Source: Duganella dendranthematis (GTDB lineage: Bacteria; Pseudomonadota; Gammaproteobacteria; Burkholderiales; Burkholderiaceae_D). From it: 64,000 bases of DNA. Below are positions 54,727-63,411 of this stretch, piece after piece; within the stretch, counting starts at the first letter, position 1, and each line of letters opens with the position of its first letter. The position numbers and the translations under genes are program-made. Under the pieces are notes generated by a model. The model was not told the origin of the DNA and ran no database searches. It saw only the letters and a list, made by a program, of their open reading frames with translations. Where the stretch lies: NCBI RefSeq assembly GCF_012849375.1, contig NZ_CP051684.1, forward strand, positions 1,798,001 through 1,862,000, read 5' to 3'.

Positions 54727-55743
54727 TCAGCCAGCAATCATCGTTATATCGTGAATTTTTTTCCAGTTTTTTTCAACAGATTCAATAACATGTTCAATTT
54801 CCATTTCCTCATATATTAAGCTTAATTCATTCATTAAATCCTTATTTGAGTGCAAGTCGCGACAAATTTCACACACAGAATCAACCTCTGCAAACTTCGG
54901 CAGTCGCTCTATTAGATCAGGCCGATTTTTTATTATATTGTTATATAGCCTATCAAACCCAACTTCCTTAGCAATCCTTGCATGGAAATGATGAAATACT
55001 GAAGATAAAATATCTGCCGCGTTGTCTTCAAAAACATTTCCACAAATGATACCAGCTTCCTTATTGAACCCACCCGAACAACACGGATATACGGCCCCAT
55101 CGGGGTATATGGCTACGTCATAAATTGATGGCTTTCCGCAAGAATATTTATCGGAATCTGGCTTGTTATAACGTCGCCCCTTGAAATGCACTCTGGCCGC
55201 ACCAATTGGCATCACCATGCCAGAATAGATGCTTTCGGCCCCTCTTATTTTCGGTAAAAGATCCTCGACACGCTCTCCGGGATTCCAAAAATGGCCGAAT
55301 ATTTCAAGGCGTAAACCGATCTCCTCGCAACACTCTCCGATCCGATAAATGTTCTCTGGCGGGACAAACCGAGCATGCTCGGTGTCGTAACTGACGTCCA
55401 AAGCGTCCATACCAGCACTATGCAATCGCTTAAGGACATCCTTCGTGTATTCTGAGTTAGTTGCCCAATACCCTGAAGTTACAATGTGAAAAGGTTGATT
55501 AACGCCCGCAGCACGAGCTTTGATCATCGCATCAATTATGTCATCGATAAAAAGAAATGGGTCGCCGCCAGAAAATGCGAAACGTGTAACTGACGGCTGC
55601 TCGGCAAAAGAAATAATAAGAGGGACGATGATGTCTGGTGTAAATTTACCAGAGCCGACCACTTCTTTTGTATGGCAACAAAAATTACAACTCAGTGGGC
55701 AAGCTTGCGTATAGATAAATCCGACTATTGCGTAGTTTTTCAT
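54727..55743 (-). CDS. Radical SAM/SPASM peptide-modifying enzyme
   Basis: The 338-residue enzyme carries the radical SAM cluster ligands Cys15, Cys19 and Cys22 in ACPLSCNFCC and the GGDPFLF SAM-binding loop. A C-terminal SPASM-type set of cysteines follows (SCGKPSIYDVAIYPDGAVYPCC and VCEICRDL), which bind auxiliary iron-sulfur clusters. SPASM enzymes modify RiPP peptides by crosslinking, epimerisation or thioether formation. It is the first gene of the operon, with the precursor next. GGTAGGG lies upstream of the ATG. Confidence 0.9.
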   Translation of the reverse strand: MKNYAIVGFIYTQACPLSCNFCCHTKEVVGSGKFTPDIIVPLIISFAEQPSVTRFAFSGGDPFLFIDDIIDAMIKARAAGVNQPFHIVTSGYWATNSEYTKDVLKRLHSAGMDALDVSYDTEHARFVPPENIYRIGECCEEIGLRLEIFGHFWNPGERVEDLLPKIRGAESIYSGMVMPIGAARVHFKGRRYNKPDSDKYSCGKPSIYDVAIYPDGAVYPCCSGGFNKEAGIICGNVFEDNAADILSSVFHHFHARIAKEVGFDRLYNNIIKNRPDLIERLPKFAEVDSVCEICRDLHSNKDLMNELSLIYEEMEIEHVIESVEKNWKKIHDITMIAG

Positions 55744-56207
55744 ATTTACCCTACCTGAAGTTTCTTCTATTAAATCTGAGAAATTCCCCGCAAATATATT
55801 TCTTCAGTTTCATAATTAATATTTCATGATATTAATCATAAATTAGACGTCATTCATTGAACAAAAATTAGAAAATTAAAGCAGAAAACAGCAGAATATA
55901 AATTTAATATTTCTGCGACAAGTTTTATTTGAACTACTGTTTTAATGCTTAATGCGATATCGACACAACCCTTGCCCATGTGTTTTTAATGATAATTGAG
56001 ACGTTGGGAGCATGCATTAATAATAGGTCTTTGTGCTTTTACGCTGCTTTGCTCCCGCATTGCCTCCCAAACGGCTTGCAGGTTGGGTCACTTCTTTAAC
56101 TGAACAGCGAAAGCGGAAAATTATCATGCAGGCACAATTTGACATACCGGACAGTTCTCGGTCCTCTTGATTTTGAATTCTGATGGCCAGTTCGGAACGA
56201 CGCGACG
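55744..56207. other. 464-bp AT-rich promoter region upstream of the radical SAM gene
   Basis: The region separates the RiPP operon from the DUF1353 gene, which converges from the right. It is highly AT-rich from 55744 to 56000, as expected for H-NS-silenced promoter DNA, then becomes mixed. No gene or clear hairpin terminator is found. The promoter of the RiPP operon is expected here. Confidence 0.55.
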
Positions 56208-56759
56208 CTAGTGTTCAAGATGCCTTATAACTACTTGCCTAACTTCTTCGAAATCGTCACCGGTCGACTCAAGATCTTTCGCCATCAGGATAAACTTCGC
56301 GCGCACTTCTACCTCGGCTTGCGAGTGCTCACTCGGCAGCTTGAAAGCCTTCTCGTCATTTGTTGTGAGATAAGGGGAACGCAACTTCCAGTCGCCAGTC
56401 GCAGCGCCGATACACACTCCGGCATAAAGTATTTTGGCTTGAAATAAGGTGCATCCTCCGGCCAAGCAGGCTTGGTAGAACATGCGGTCTGCATCATCCC
56501 GAGAGATTTTCGGGTTAGAACAAGCGACGTCGTGTACAATCGATGCCATCCGGTAATCCCCGGTATATGGACTGCCTACCGAAGACCATAGCGTTTTGGG
56601 AATACTGGCACCATTGATAATACTTCCTCGCGGCGCATTCCAACGAAATCCATTGGGATCGTCATACCAGAAAGCCTCAAGCAATTGCATTCGCTGATCG
56701 GGTCCAGATTCAGATAACCACTCGGTCCTTGGATTTCCTGAAAACCTACCATTGCTCAT
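56208..56759 (-). CDS. DUF1353 family protein
   Basis: The 183-residue protein matches DUF1353: WNAPRGSIINGASIPKTLWSSVGSPYTGDYRMASIVHDVACS, then DADRMFYQACLAGG. The family is common in prophages and in phage-like integrative elements, near tail or lysis genes, with an unproven role; a cysteine/histidine site is sometimes proposed. GGAGG lies 6 bp upstream of the ATG. It stands alone between the RiPP operon and the IS21 remnant. Confidence 0.85.
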   Translation of the reverse strand: MSNGRFSGNPRTEWLSESGPDQRMQLLEAFWYDDPNGFRWNAPRGSIINGASIPKTLWSSVGSPYTGDYRMASIVHDVACSNPKISRDDADRMFYQACLAGGCTLFQAKILYAGVCIGAATGDWKLRSPYLTTNDEKAFKLPSEHSQAEVEVRAKFILMAKDLESTGDDFEEVRQVVIRHLEH

Positions 56760-56971
56760 GTTCAACCTCCAATCATTGGTTCAATCATTGGCGCCAATTG
56801 AGACTGTAAGATTCGGTAGGGGCTCTAATACCGAATTTCGGAAAATCATTTTTCAGAGCATTTTATAATTCCGCCGGGGAAACTTTCAAAATATTGCATT
56901 GACTTCCAAGAAACCGACGAATCAATATAGTCACTTATGATGATAATGTAAACTTTTTTCGGCTGGTTCGA

Positions 56972-57076
56972 TGTTGATTTGCACCGAAAGTTTGCCCACT
57001 TCCTCTAGTAATTTGCAACTGAATCTTACCCACGTGAAGAGCACAATTCGACCTGTCTTATCGGTAGGAGAACGGA
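56972..57076. repeat. Probable left end of an IS21-family element
   Basis: The sequence starts TGTTGATTTGCACC and contains repeated TTGC..CCAC-type blocks, like the terminal repeats of IS21-family elements. It directly precedes the istA remnant. No matching right end is seen before the attachment repeat. Confidence 0.55.
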
Positions 57077-57450
57077 GTGATCAACGTGGCAGTACTAGGC
57101 ATAATTCGACGCTGGCACATTCGTGACCAGATTCCCTTACCGGAGATTGCCAGAAGGCTGGGTGTCTCACGTAACACCGTCCGGCGCTATTTGCGTTCGG
57201 AAACCACCGAGTCCACCTATGCGAAATGACGTATAGCGAGCGGGCTGGACAAATATTCCGTGCAGTCAGGATGGCTCAAGGCCGAGACGAGCAAGCAGCG
57301 CGGTAGTTTGAAGCAGATCCACGCGAACCTGAAAGAGATGGGATATGAAAGATCTTACGACCGCGTGGCAGCGTTTGCCAGACAGTGGAAGGCGGGGGCA
57401 AACCGAGTGGGTCGATTCATCGAGCAAACGAACATACACTGTTCAATGAA
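57077..57450 (+). pseudogene. istA: IS21-family istA transposase remnant
   Basis: The GTG-led frame encodes WHIRDQIPLPEIARRLGVSRNTVRRYLRS, the helix-turn-helix of IstA transposases. An in-frame TGA at 57227-57229 interrupts it, and the same frame continues SGWLKAETSKQRGSLKQIHANLKEMGYERSYDRVAAFARQWKAG in parts. About two thirds of the protein, including the DDE catalytic part, and istB are missing. It is a dead fragment just inside the right end of the island. Confidence 0.85.
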
Positions 57451-57579
57451 TAGCAAGCGCAGTCCGATTTCTCGAACTGCGATCACAGCGTATCAGCAGC
57501 TTTTTCGACTAGCTGTGGGGTCGAAACTGTGATGGCGGATAACTTGTTGATTAAGGTGGAGTTTTTGTGTGAACGCATA

Positions 57580-57604
57580 TTCATGCGTTTGAAACGCGCA
57601 TGAA
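57580..57604. repeat. 8-bp inverted repeat beside the right attachment site
   Basis: TTCATGCG and CGCATGAA flank a 9-nt loop 26 bp before the right attachment repeat. It could be a binding site for integrase or an accessory factor. Confidence 0.5.
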
Positions 57605-57629
57605 CAGTGGCGTTTAACGAGGTGGCGGG

Positions 57630-57668
57630 GCTTGGGAAGCTGCCGTTCTACCATTGAACTACACCCGC
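57630..57668. repeat. Right attachment repeat (tRNA-Gly 5' half)
   Basis: The 39 bp equal the left repeat at 28276-28314. Here they are not joined to a tRNA 3' half, so no functional tRNA results. Beyond them lies the tRNA promoter of the backbone, TTGTCA and TAGAAT on the minus strand at 57678-57707 with an 18-bp spacer. Confidence 0.87.
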
Positions 57669-57721
57669 GTGCCTCGCATTCTACGCGGCTTTGCGCGGGA
57701 TTGACAACTTCCCAGCCACCG

Positions 57722-59200
57722 CTAATGGTCCGACTCCGGATCCGACCACAACGCCATATACTGATCCGAATGATTCATCAGGCTTTTGTCCATCTCGGCA
57801 AAGCGCCCTGGCGGAGGTTGTAGCGCGTGCTGGTTGAAGCCGCTGTAGCCCAGCCCCATGCGCCCGTCCGCCAATGAGAAGCCGGTGAACTCCAGGATGG
57901 TCGGCATCAAATCAAAGTGCAGCAGTTGCGTGCGGTTCGGCAGCGGCGCGTCTTTGGCGATGAAGCTGTTGAAGATGGTGCGGTCGGGCCGCTGCGTCAG
58001 CTGGTCGGTCAGCGGATTCTTGCGCGACAGGTGGTCGCCGAGGATGACGATGTTGGTGTCCTCCAGATAGCCGTTGTCCTTGGCGTAGCGCACAAAGTCC
58101 GCCACCTCCGCCGCCGTGCACGAGATCACGCCGTCAAAGCCATTGAAGCCGCGTTGCGCGCAGTTGTGCGACAAATACCCTTCCGGCTCGTGCGTATCCA
58201 CCGTCAGCAGCGTCAGGTTGAATTTCTGCCCGCTGGCCGACAGTTCGCGCAGCTTGGTTTTGGCGCGGCTGAACAGGTCCCCGTCGTACAAACCCCAGCC
58301 GTTCAGCGCGCTTTCCGGCACGCCGCTCTTGAGCCACTCTTCGCGGCCGTACGCTTCGTGATAGTGATGCTGGCTGAGGAATTTGTCCTTGCCGGCGAAG
58401 CTGGTCGAGGCGCCGCCCATGAAGACGTTGCGGTAGCCCTGTTCCGCCAACAGGTCCGGCAGGCACACGGCATTCTTCAGGAAGGAGTTGATCACCTGTC
58501 CCTGCGTGTTGGGATCGAATACCGTCACCCGTTCCAGCGGCACGCCGCACTGCGTGGCGACGATGGCGGCGATGGTCCAGCCGGTGCCCGGCACCTGTTC
58601 GTAACTGGGGAAGTTAGTCCCATGCAGCGCGGTCAGTGGCGCCAGCAAGTCACGTCCAAACACTTTGCGGTCGGTGTAGCCCTGCTCCAGGCTTTCGACG
58701 TAGATCAGGATCAGGTTCTTCGGCTTGGTGGCGACCAGCGGCACCGATTTCGGCGGCACGTAGTTGGCGCCGAAATAGTCCGGGCCAAAGTCGGAGGTGA
58801 TGTACTTAAAGGCCGAGACGTCGCACATCCAGAACATGGTGGCGCTGAACACCACCGCCAGCGGCACCCATTTGTTCAGGCGCGAGCAGATCGTGCGGCA
58901 GCGCTGCGAACGGCGCGCCAGCACGCGGCGTCCGCGCCGCTCCATATAGCACAGCAGCGCGAAGAAGATCAGCGGCGCCACAATGCACCAGCGGACGAAG
59001 CGGCGCGTCACTGCCGGGTCCACTGTGTTCATCAGCTCCATCCCAAAATTCATGTGGTAGGTGATCTGCTCGATATCCGGCTTGCCGAACGAGCGATGCA
59101 GCCAGTAGCTGAAGCAGAACAGGAAGATACCCAGCAGGTACATACTGCTGCGCATCAGGCGTGGCGCGGTCGATTTGAAGGTGTGTGAAGAGAGGTTCAT
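57722..59200 (-). CDS. LTA-synthase/OpgB-like sulfatase-fold phosphoglycerol transferase
   Basis: The 492-residue protein has four or five N-terminal membrane helices and a periplasmic sulfatase-fold domain. NLILIYVESLEQGYTD holds the metal Glu, VPGTGWTIAAIVATQCGVPL the catalytic Thr, and LLTVDTHEPEGY and VILGDHLSRKNPL the other metal residues. This matches LtaS/OpgB phosphoglycerol transferases, which decorate membrane-derived glucans. The start MNLSSHTFK is chosen. It is the first backbone gene right of the island. Confidence 0.88.
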   Translation of the reverse strand: MNLSSHTFKSTAPRLMRSSMYLLGIFLFCFSYWLHRSFGKPDIEQITYHMNFGMELMNTVDPAVTRRFVRWCIVAPLIFFALLCYMERRGRRVLARRSQRCRTICSRLNKWVPLAVVFSATMFWMCDVSAFKYITSDFGPDYFGANYVPPKSVPLVATKPKNLILIYVESLEQGYTDRKVFGRDLLAPLTALHGTNFPSYEQVPGTGWTIAAIVATQCGVPLERVTVFDPNTQGQVINSFLKNAVCLPDLLAEQGYRNVFMGGASTSFAGKDKFLSQHHYHEAYGREEWLKSGVPESALNGWGLYDGDLFSRAKTKLRELSASGQKFNLTLLTVDTHEPEGYLSHNCAQRGFNGFDGVISCTAAEVADFVRYAKDNGYLEDTNIVILGDHLSRKNPLTDQLTQRPDRTIFNSFIAKDAPLPNRTQLLHFDLMPTILEFTGFSLADGRMGLGYSGFNQHALQPPPGRFAEMDKSLMNHSDQYMALWSDPESDH

Positions 59201-59374
59201 TTTGCGCACGGGGTTTGGGTGGTGCCTCATATTCCCCGCTGCGTTTGTCTGAAAAATTGCTGAAGTCCGGCGTTTTGTATCGAAGTGTGGTGTTGTGCTT
59301 ACACGGATTTACTTCACACGGCGTGTGCCTGTCATGCACAATGTGCAGGCACTTTTAACAATAAAGGATGACCC

Positions 59375-60613
59375 ATGAAAGCAGTTGCAGGTTTGAGCGC
59401 AGCCCTGGCCCTGGCGCTGGCCGCCCCACTGGTTCTGGCGCAGGAAGCCGCGCCGCCCGATCCCGTCTCGGTGCTGGTCAAGCAGCTGGAGCTGGACAAG
59501 TACAAGGCCACCATCAAGAGCCTGACCACGTTCGGCGACCGTCGCCAGGGCACGCAGCGCAACCGCGATGCGCTGGACTGGATCGAGGCGCAACTCAAAT
59601 CCTACGGCTGCACCAATACGGAACGCCTGCAATACCAGTTCACCCAGCCGGCGCCTGGCGCGCCGTCGGCCCGGCGCGCGGCCGGCATTCCGAGCGGCGG
59701 CGCCGGCGGTCCGGCCGGACAAGGCGGCAGCACGCTGTTCGGCAACCGCATTCCGACCGGCGTCAATGCCGATCCGCTGCGCCAGCCGAATGAGCGCCTG
59801 CGCGCGCTGAACGCCGAGCAGACGCCGGTCGGCACCTCGCTGCGCGAGAATGTCTACTGCACCAAGGTCGGCAAGACGCATCCGGAAGAGATGTACATCG
59901 TCAGCGCCCACATGGACGGCATCGGCTTCGGCGAGGCGGCCAACGACGACGGCTCCGGCACCGCGCTGGTGATGGAACTGGCGCGCATCTTCAGCATGCC
60001 GGGCGTGGAGACTGATCGCTCGATCCGCTTCATCCTGTGGAACAACGAGGAAACCGGCTTGAATGGCGCCGCTGCCTATGTCGAGCAGCGCAAGGATTTG
60101 CAGGGGATCGAATCGCCGAAAGGCTCGGGCAAGTATCCGGAGCCGAAGTGGCTGGGCATGATCCAGCACGACATGATGATGTACGACCATGGCATGCCGA
60201 TGCCAAAGCAGGACGCCAGCGGCAAGACCACCTACGTGTCGCCGCCGGAGCAGCGGCTGGAGGCGGACGTCAACATCGAGTACCAGTCGGTGTCGAAGCA
60301 GGCCGAGGGTTCGGCCAAGCTGGCGTGGGCCTTCCGCGCCGCCAACGACAAGTACGCGACCAATTATCCGGCCGCCGTTGGCTTCCACATGACGAACACC
60401 GATTCGACGCCGTTCATGGATCTGGTACCGTCGATTTCGCTGCGCGAGAATGAGCGCGGCCAGCAGATCGGCGCCGGCTGGAACCCGAACTGGCACCAGC
60501 CGACCGACAACTACGACACCTATTCCGACAAGGACTTCCTGCTTGGCCTGAACGCGGCGCAGACCACGCTGTCCGGCGTGGCACAGCTGGCCGGCACCCG
60601 CATCAGGGACTGA
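59375..60613 (+). CDS. M28-family zinc peptidase
   Basis: The 412-residue exported protein has a signal peptide (LSAALALALAAPLVLA) and the M28 aminopeptidase core. The metal ligands lie in IVSAHMDGIGFGEAANDDGSGTALVMEL (His, Asp), ILWNNEETGLNGAAAYV (Glu pair) and NWHQPTDNYDTY (final His). The loop around residues 90-130 is glycine-rich and unlike shorter members. It hydrolyses peptides in the periplasm. An ATG preceded by AAAGGATGA is used. It abuts the DUF799 gene tail to tail. Confidence 0.92.
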   Translation: MKAVAGLSAALALALAAPLVLAQEAAPPDPVSVLVKQLELDKYKATIKSLTTFGDRRQGTQRNRDALDWIEAQLKSYGCTNTERLQYQFTQPAPGAPSARRAAGIPSGGAGGPAGQGGSTLFGNRIPTGVNADPLRQPNERLRALNAEQTPVGTSLRENVYCTKVGKTHPEEMYIVSAHMDGIGFGEAANDDGSGTALVMELARIFSMPGVETDRSIRFILWNNEETGLNGAAAYVEQRKDLQGIESPKGSGKYPEPKWLGMIQHDMMMYDHGMPMPKQDASGKTTYVSPPEQRLEADVNIEYQSVSKQAEGSAKLAWAFRAANDKYATNYPAAVGFHMTNTDSTPFMDLVPSISLRENERGQQIGAGWNPNWHQPTDNYDTYSDKDFLLGLNAAQTTLSGVAQLAGTRIRD

Positions 60614-61279
60614 TTACTGCGTAGCGTATTGCGCCGAACGCGGGCCGTACAGCAGGCCGTTGTTCATGCCCGCCGACAGCAGGCGCACGCTGGCCACGCC
60701 GGCCACCGGGTGCGACTGGTCGGTGGTGCTGTTGATGACCTGCTTGACGGCCGCCGCCACCAGCGCGCCGATCAACCCGCCGCCGCCGTTGTTGCCGCCT
60801 TCGTTGTTGGAGGCGCTGGCGGCGCCGGTCCACAACACGGTGCCGGTTTTCAGGTCGACCAGCTTGGCCTGCACCGAAACCACCACCACGCTATCGAGCA
60901 CGGTATAGGTCGCGCCGTACTTGGAGATGGTGATGTACAGGCCGGCGTCGGCGCCAAAGATTTCCTGCAGCTTGGCCGGCGGCAGCGTGTGGATATCCTG
61001 CGCCACCGTCATGCCGTTCTGCTTGAAGGTCTCGCCCACCAGTCCCACCGGCAGCACGTAGTAGCCGGCTTCCGCCAGCGGATACGTCACTTGCGCGTAG
61101 ACGCTGTTGCCGGCGTTGACTTCCGGCGAATTGTTCAGCGGCGGCAGCACCAGGATCGAGCGCGGCTTGGCGGCCTTGAAGGCGGTGTAGTCATACGCCG
61201 CCGGCTTGTTGCTGGCGCAGCCGACTGCCAGCAGCATCGGCGCCACGCAGGCCGCCAGTTTCAGGAATCGCTTGATCAT
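60614..61279 (-). CDS. DUF799 (GNA1162-type) lipoprotein
   Basis: The 221-residue lipoprotein has lipobox LAVGC and the DUF799 core: RSILVLPPLNNSPEVNAGNSVYAQVTYPLAEAGYYVLPVGLVGETF, then GLYITISKYGATYTVLDSVVVVSVQAKLVDLKTGTVLW. It is the family of Neisseria GNA1162, an outer-membrane-associated protein. It is the third gene of the CsgG-DUF4810-DUF799 operon and starts in the ATGA that ends DUF4810. The three are thought to form a complex at the outer membrane. Confidence 0.92.
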   Translation of the reverse strand: MIKRFLKLAACVAPMLLAVGCASNKPAAYDYTAFKAAKPRSILVLPPLNNSPEVNAGNSVYAQVTYPLAEAGYYVLPVGLVGETFKQNGMTVAQDIHTLPPAKLQEIFGADAGLYITISKYGATYTVLDSVVVVSVQAKLVDLKTGTVLWTGAASASNNEGGNNGGGGLIGALVAAAVKQVINSTTDQSHPVAGVASVRLLSAGMNNGLLYGPRSAQYATQ

Positions 61280-61640
61280 ATCTTGTCACCCTTCTTTACC
61301 TTGGCCAGCAGGAAGTCCATATACGTGGCCGACTCCGGGAACAGTTTTTTCTCGTCCTCGAATTGCGCCGCCATCTGGTCCGACTTGCCGGCGATCGAGT
61401 ACAGCATGCCCAGGTGGGCGTGGAAGCCCGGCGGCACCGAGGCCCCTTGGCGCTAATGGTTTGCAGCGCTTTTTCCATCTCAGCGATCTGCTGGTCCGGG
61501 CTCTCGCCCTTCAGATGCTGATAGACCTGCGGCTGATAGCCGTCCCAGCCGTACAAGGTTTTTGGCGGCGAGGCGCAGCCGGTCAGGAAGGCCGTGCCGG
61601 CCAGCGTCAGCACCAGGCCGGCGCGCTTGATGTTCGTCAT
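61276..61640 (-). pseudogene. DUF4810 lipoprotein gene, apparently frameshifted
   Basis: The start MTNIKRAGLVLTLAGTAFLTGC gives a lipoprotein, and the product continues GWDGYQPQVYQHLKGESPDQQIAEMEKALQTISAKG, the DUF4810 pattern. At the four-base C run at 61443-61446 (plus strand) the frame shifts. One added base would restore PPGFHAHLGMLYSIAGK and on to a stop overlapping the DUF799 start. As given, it reads 20-odd unrelated codons. Because the normal stop overlap is intact, a recent mutation or a sequence error is likely. Confidence 0.82.
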
Positions 61641-61657
61641 GTGCATGAAGGTCGGCC

Positions 61658-62335
61658 TTATCGACGCAGGTTGAGCGCGCCGGCATCGACGCCAGCCACC
61701 AGTTTGTCCACCGCTTCGCGCATGGCCAGGTCCAGCACCTTGCCGTTCAGCGTGGCGTCGTAGCTGGCGGTGCCGCCAAAGCCCAGCACTTCGCGGTTCG
61801 ACAGGCTGTATTCGCCGGCGCCGGCCGCCGAGTACACCACTTCCGAGGTGGCGATATTGACCACGTTGAGCGTGACCTTGGCGTAAGCCACTTGCGTCTT
61901 GCCGCGGCCAGCCAGACCGAACAGCTGGTGATCGCCCACTTCCTTGCGGCCGAATTCGGTCACGTCGCCGGTGACGATGAAATCGGCGCCCTTGATCGAT
62001 TGGGTCTGCTGCTTGAAGCCGGCTTCCTGTTTCATTTCGCTCAGGTTGTCGCGGTCCAGCACGTTGAAGCGATTGCTCTGCTGCAGGTGCGAGATCAGCA
62101 CCGTCTTGGCCTGGCTGCCCAGACGGTCGACGCCGTCCGAGAAGATGCCGCGCATGAAGCTGGAACGGTTGTCGAACTTGCCGACCGCGATCGGCGAACG
62201 TGGACCCGCGTATGGCTTGGTGGCGCTGGCCGTGGTGGCCACGGCGACCGCCTGCGAACTTTCGGTGGCGCAGCCGGCCAGTGCCGAAACGGCCATGACG
62301 GTCGCCAGCATCTGGATGGTTTTCATCTTTTTCAT
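61658..62335 (-). CDS. CsgG/HfaB-family lipoprotein
   Basis: The 225-residue lipoprotein has lipobox LAGC and the CsgG core: SPIAVGKFDNRSSFMRGIFSDGVDRLGSQAKTVLISHLQQSNRFNVLDRDNLSEM, then GADFIVTGDVTEFGRKEVGDHQLF. CsgG proteins form outer-membrane secretion channels, though this short operon type (with DUF4810 and DUF799) is not tied to curli. AGGGAAA precedes the ATG. It is the first gene of the three-gene operon. Confidence 0.92.
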   Translation of the reverse strand: MKKMKTIQMLATVMAVSALAGCATESSQAVAVATTASATKPYAGPRSPIAVGKFDNRSSFMRGIFSDGVDRLGSQAKTVLISHLQQSNRFNVLDRDNLSEMKQEAGFKQQTQSIKGADFIVTGDVTEFGRKEVGDHQLFGLAGRGKTQVAYAKVTLNVVNIATSEVVYSAAGAGEYSLSNREVLGFGGTASYDATLNGKVLDLAMREAVDKLVAGVDAGALNLRR

Positions 62336-62433
62336 TATTTTCCCTGTAGTGAACTGGATTCTTGCCTAACAACAAAGAATTCCAAGGGGAAATTTTATAG
62401 AGTTTTGCCGCTAGGAATCTATCCAATAGTCAC

Positions 62434-63312
62434 TCAGAACAACGCTTGCAGGACAATGTCGTGCAGGTGCTGGGCCGGTGGACTTAGGTGGGGCTCGGCG
62501 CGGTACAGGCGCAGGCCGATGTCGGGCAGTGGCGGCAACGATGGCGCGTCCAGCAGGCGCAGCGATGGCGGCAGGCCAACGGCGGTGCGCACCGTTACGC
62601 CCAATCCGGCCGCCACCGCCGCCCATACGCCGGACAAGCCGGGACTGGTGAAGACGATGCGCCACGGGATGCCTGCCTCGTCCAGCGCGCGCGTGGCGGC
62701 GGCGCGCATCACGCATGGGGCGTCCAGCATCACCAGCGGCAGCGGTTCTGCTGCAGTGCCGGCGGCGAGTGCGGGGGCGAGGCGCGCCTCGTCAGCGGCG
62801 CCGATCCAGCGCATGTTGAGCCGGCCGGCGTCCACCACGTGCGGCGCGACGACGCCGCCCTCCCAGGCCAACGCCATGTCCAGCCGGCCGCTGTTCAACA
62901 ATTCCATCAACTCGGCGTTGCGCGCTGCGCGGGCTTCGATACGCACGCGCGGATGCACGCGGGCGTAGCGGCCCAGCACTTCCGTCAGCACGTGTTCGCC
63001 GAAATCCTGCTGGATACCGAGCCGCACGCTGCCGGCCAGTGCGGCGCCACGCACCGCATTGGCGGCTTCGTCGTTCAGTTCCAGCAGGCGGCGCGCATAG
63101 CCCAGCAGCGATTCGCCGGCAGGCGTGGGGACCATGCCGCGTCCTTCCTTGCGCAGCACCGGCATGCCCAGCTGGTCTTCCAGCTTTTTCAATTGGGCGC
63201 TGACGGCGGAGGTGGAGCGGCCAAGCTTGTCGGCCGCCTTGGCGAAGCTGCCCATGTCGACACCAGTGACGAAGGTGCGCAAGACGTCGAGGTCAAAGGT
63301 CAGGCGGCGCAT
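62434..63312 (-). CDS. LysR-family transcriptional regulator
   Basis: The 292-residue protein has the N-terminal LysR helix-turn-helix (LDVLRTFVTGVDMGSFAKAADKLGRSTSAVSAQLKKLEDQLGMPVLRK) and a substrate-binding domain with SVRLGIQQDFGEHVLTEVL. It is divergent from the DUF4865 gene, with 99 bp between starts, so it probably controls it. The inducer is unknown. The pair is common in this arrangement. Confidence 0.93.
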   Translation of the reverse strand: MRRLTFDLDVLRTFVTGVDMGSFAKAADKLGRSTSAVSAQLKKLEDQLGMPVLRKEGRGMVPTPAGESLLGYARRLLELNDEAANAVRGAALAGSVRLGIQQDFGEHVLTEVLGRYARVHPRVRIEARAARNAELMELLNSGRLDMALAWEGGVVAPHVVDAGRLNMRWIGAADEARLAPALAAGTAAEPLPLVMLDAPCVMRAAATRALDEAGIPWRIVFTSPGLSGVWAAVAAGLGVTVRTAVGLPPSLRLLDAPSLPPLPDIGLRLYRAEPHLSPPAQHLHDIVLQALF

Positions 63313-63411
63313 TGATCATCCTGTTTTTCTGAAGTGTCTATCAAAATATTCCTGATTTTCAGGATTAAGATAGGACGGTATCGTGGCGGTGTCAATCAAA
63401 AGGAGACTTTC

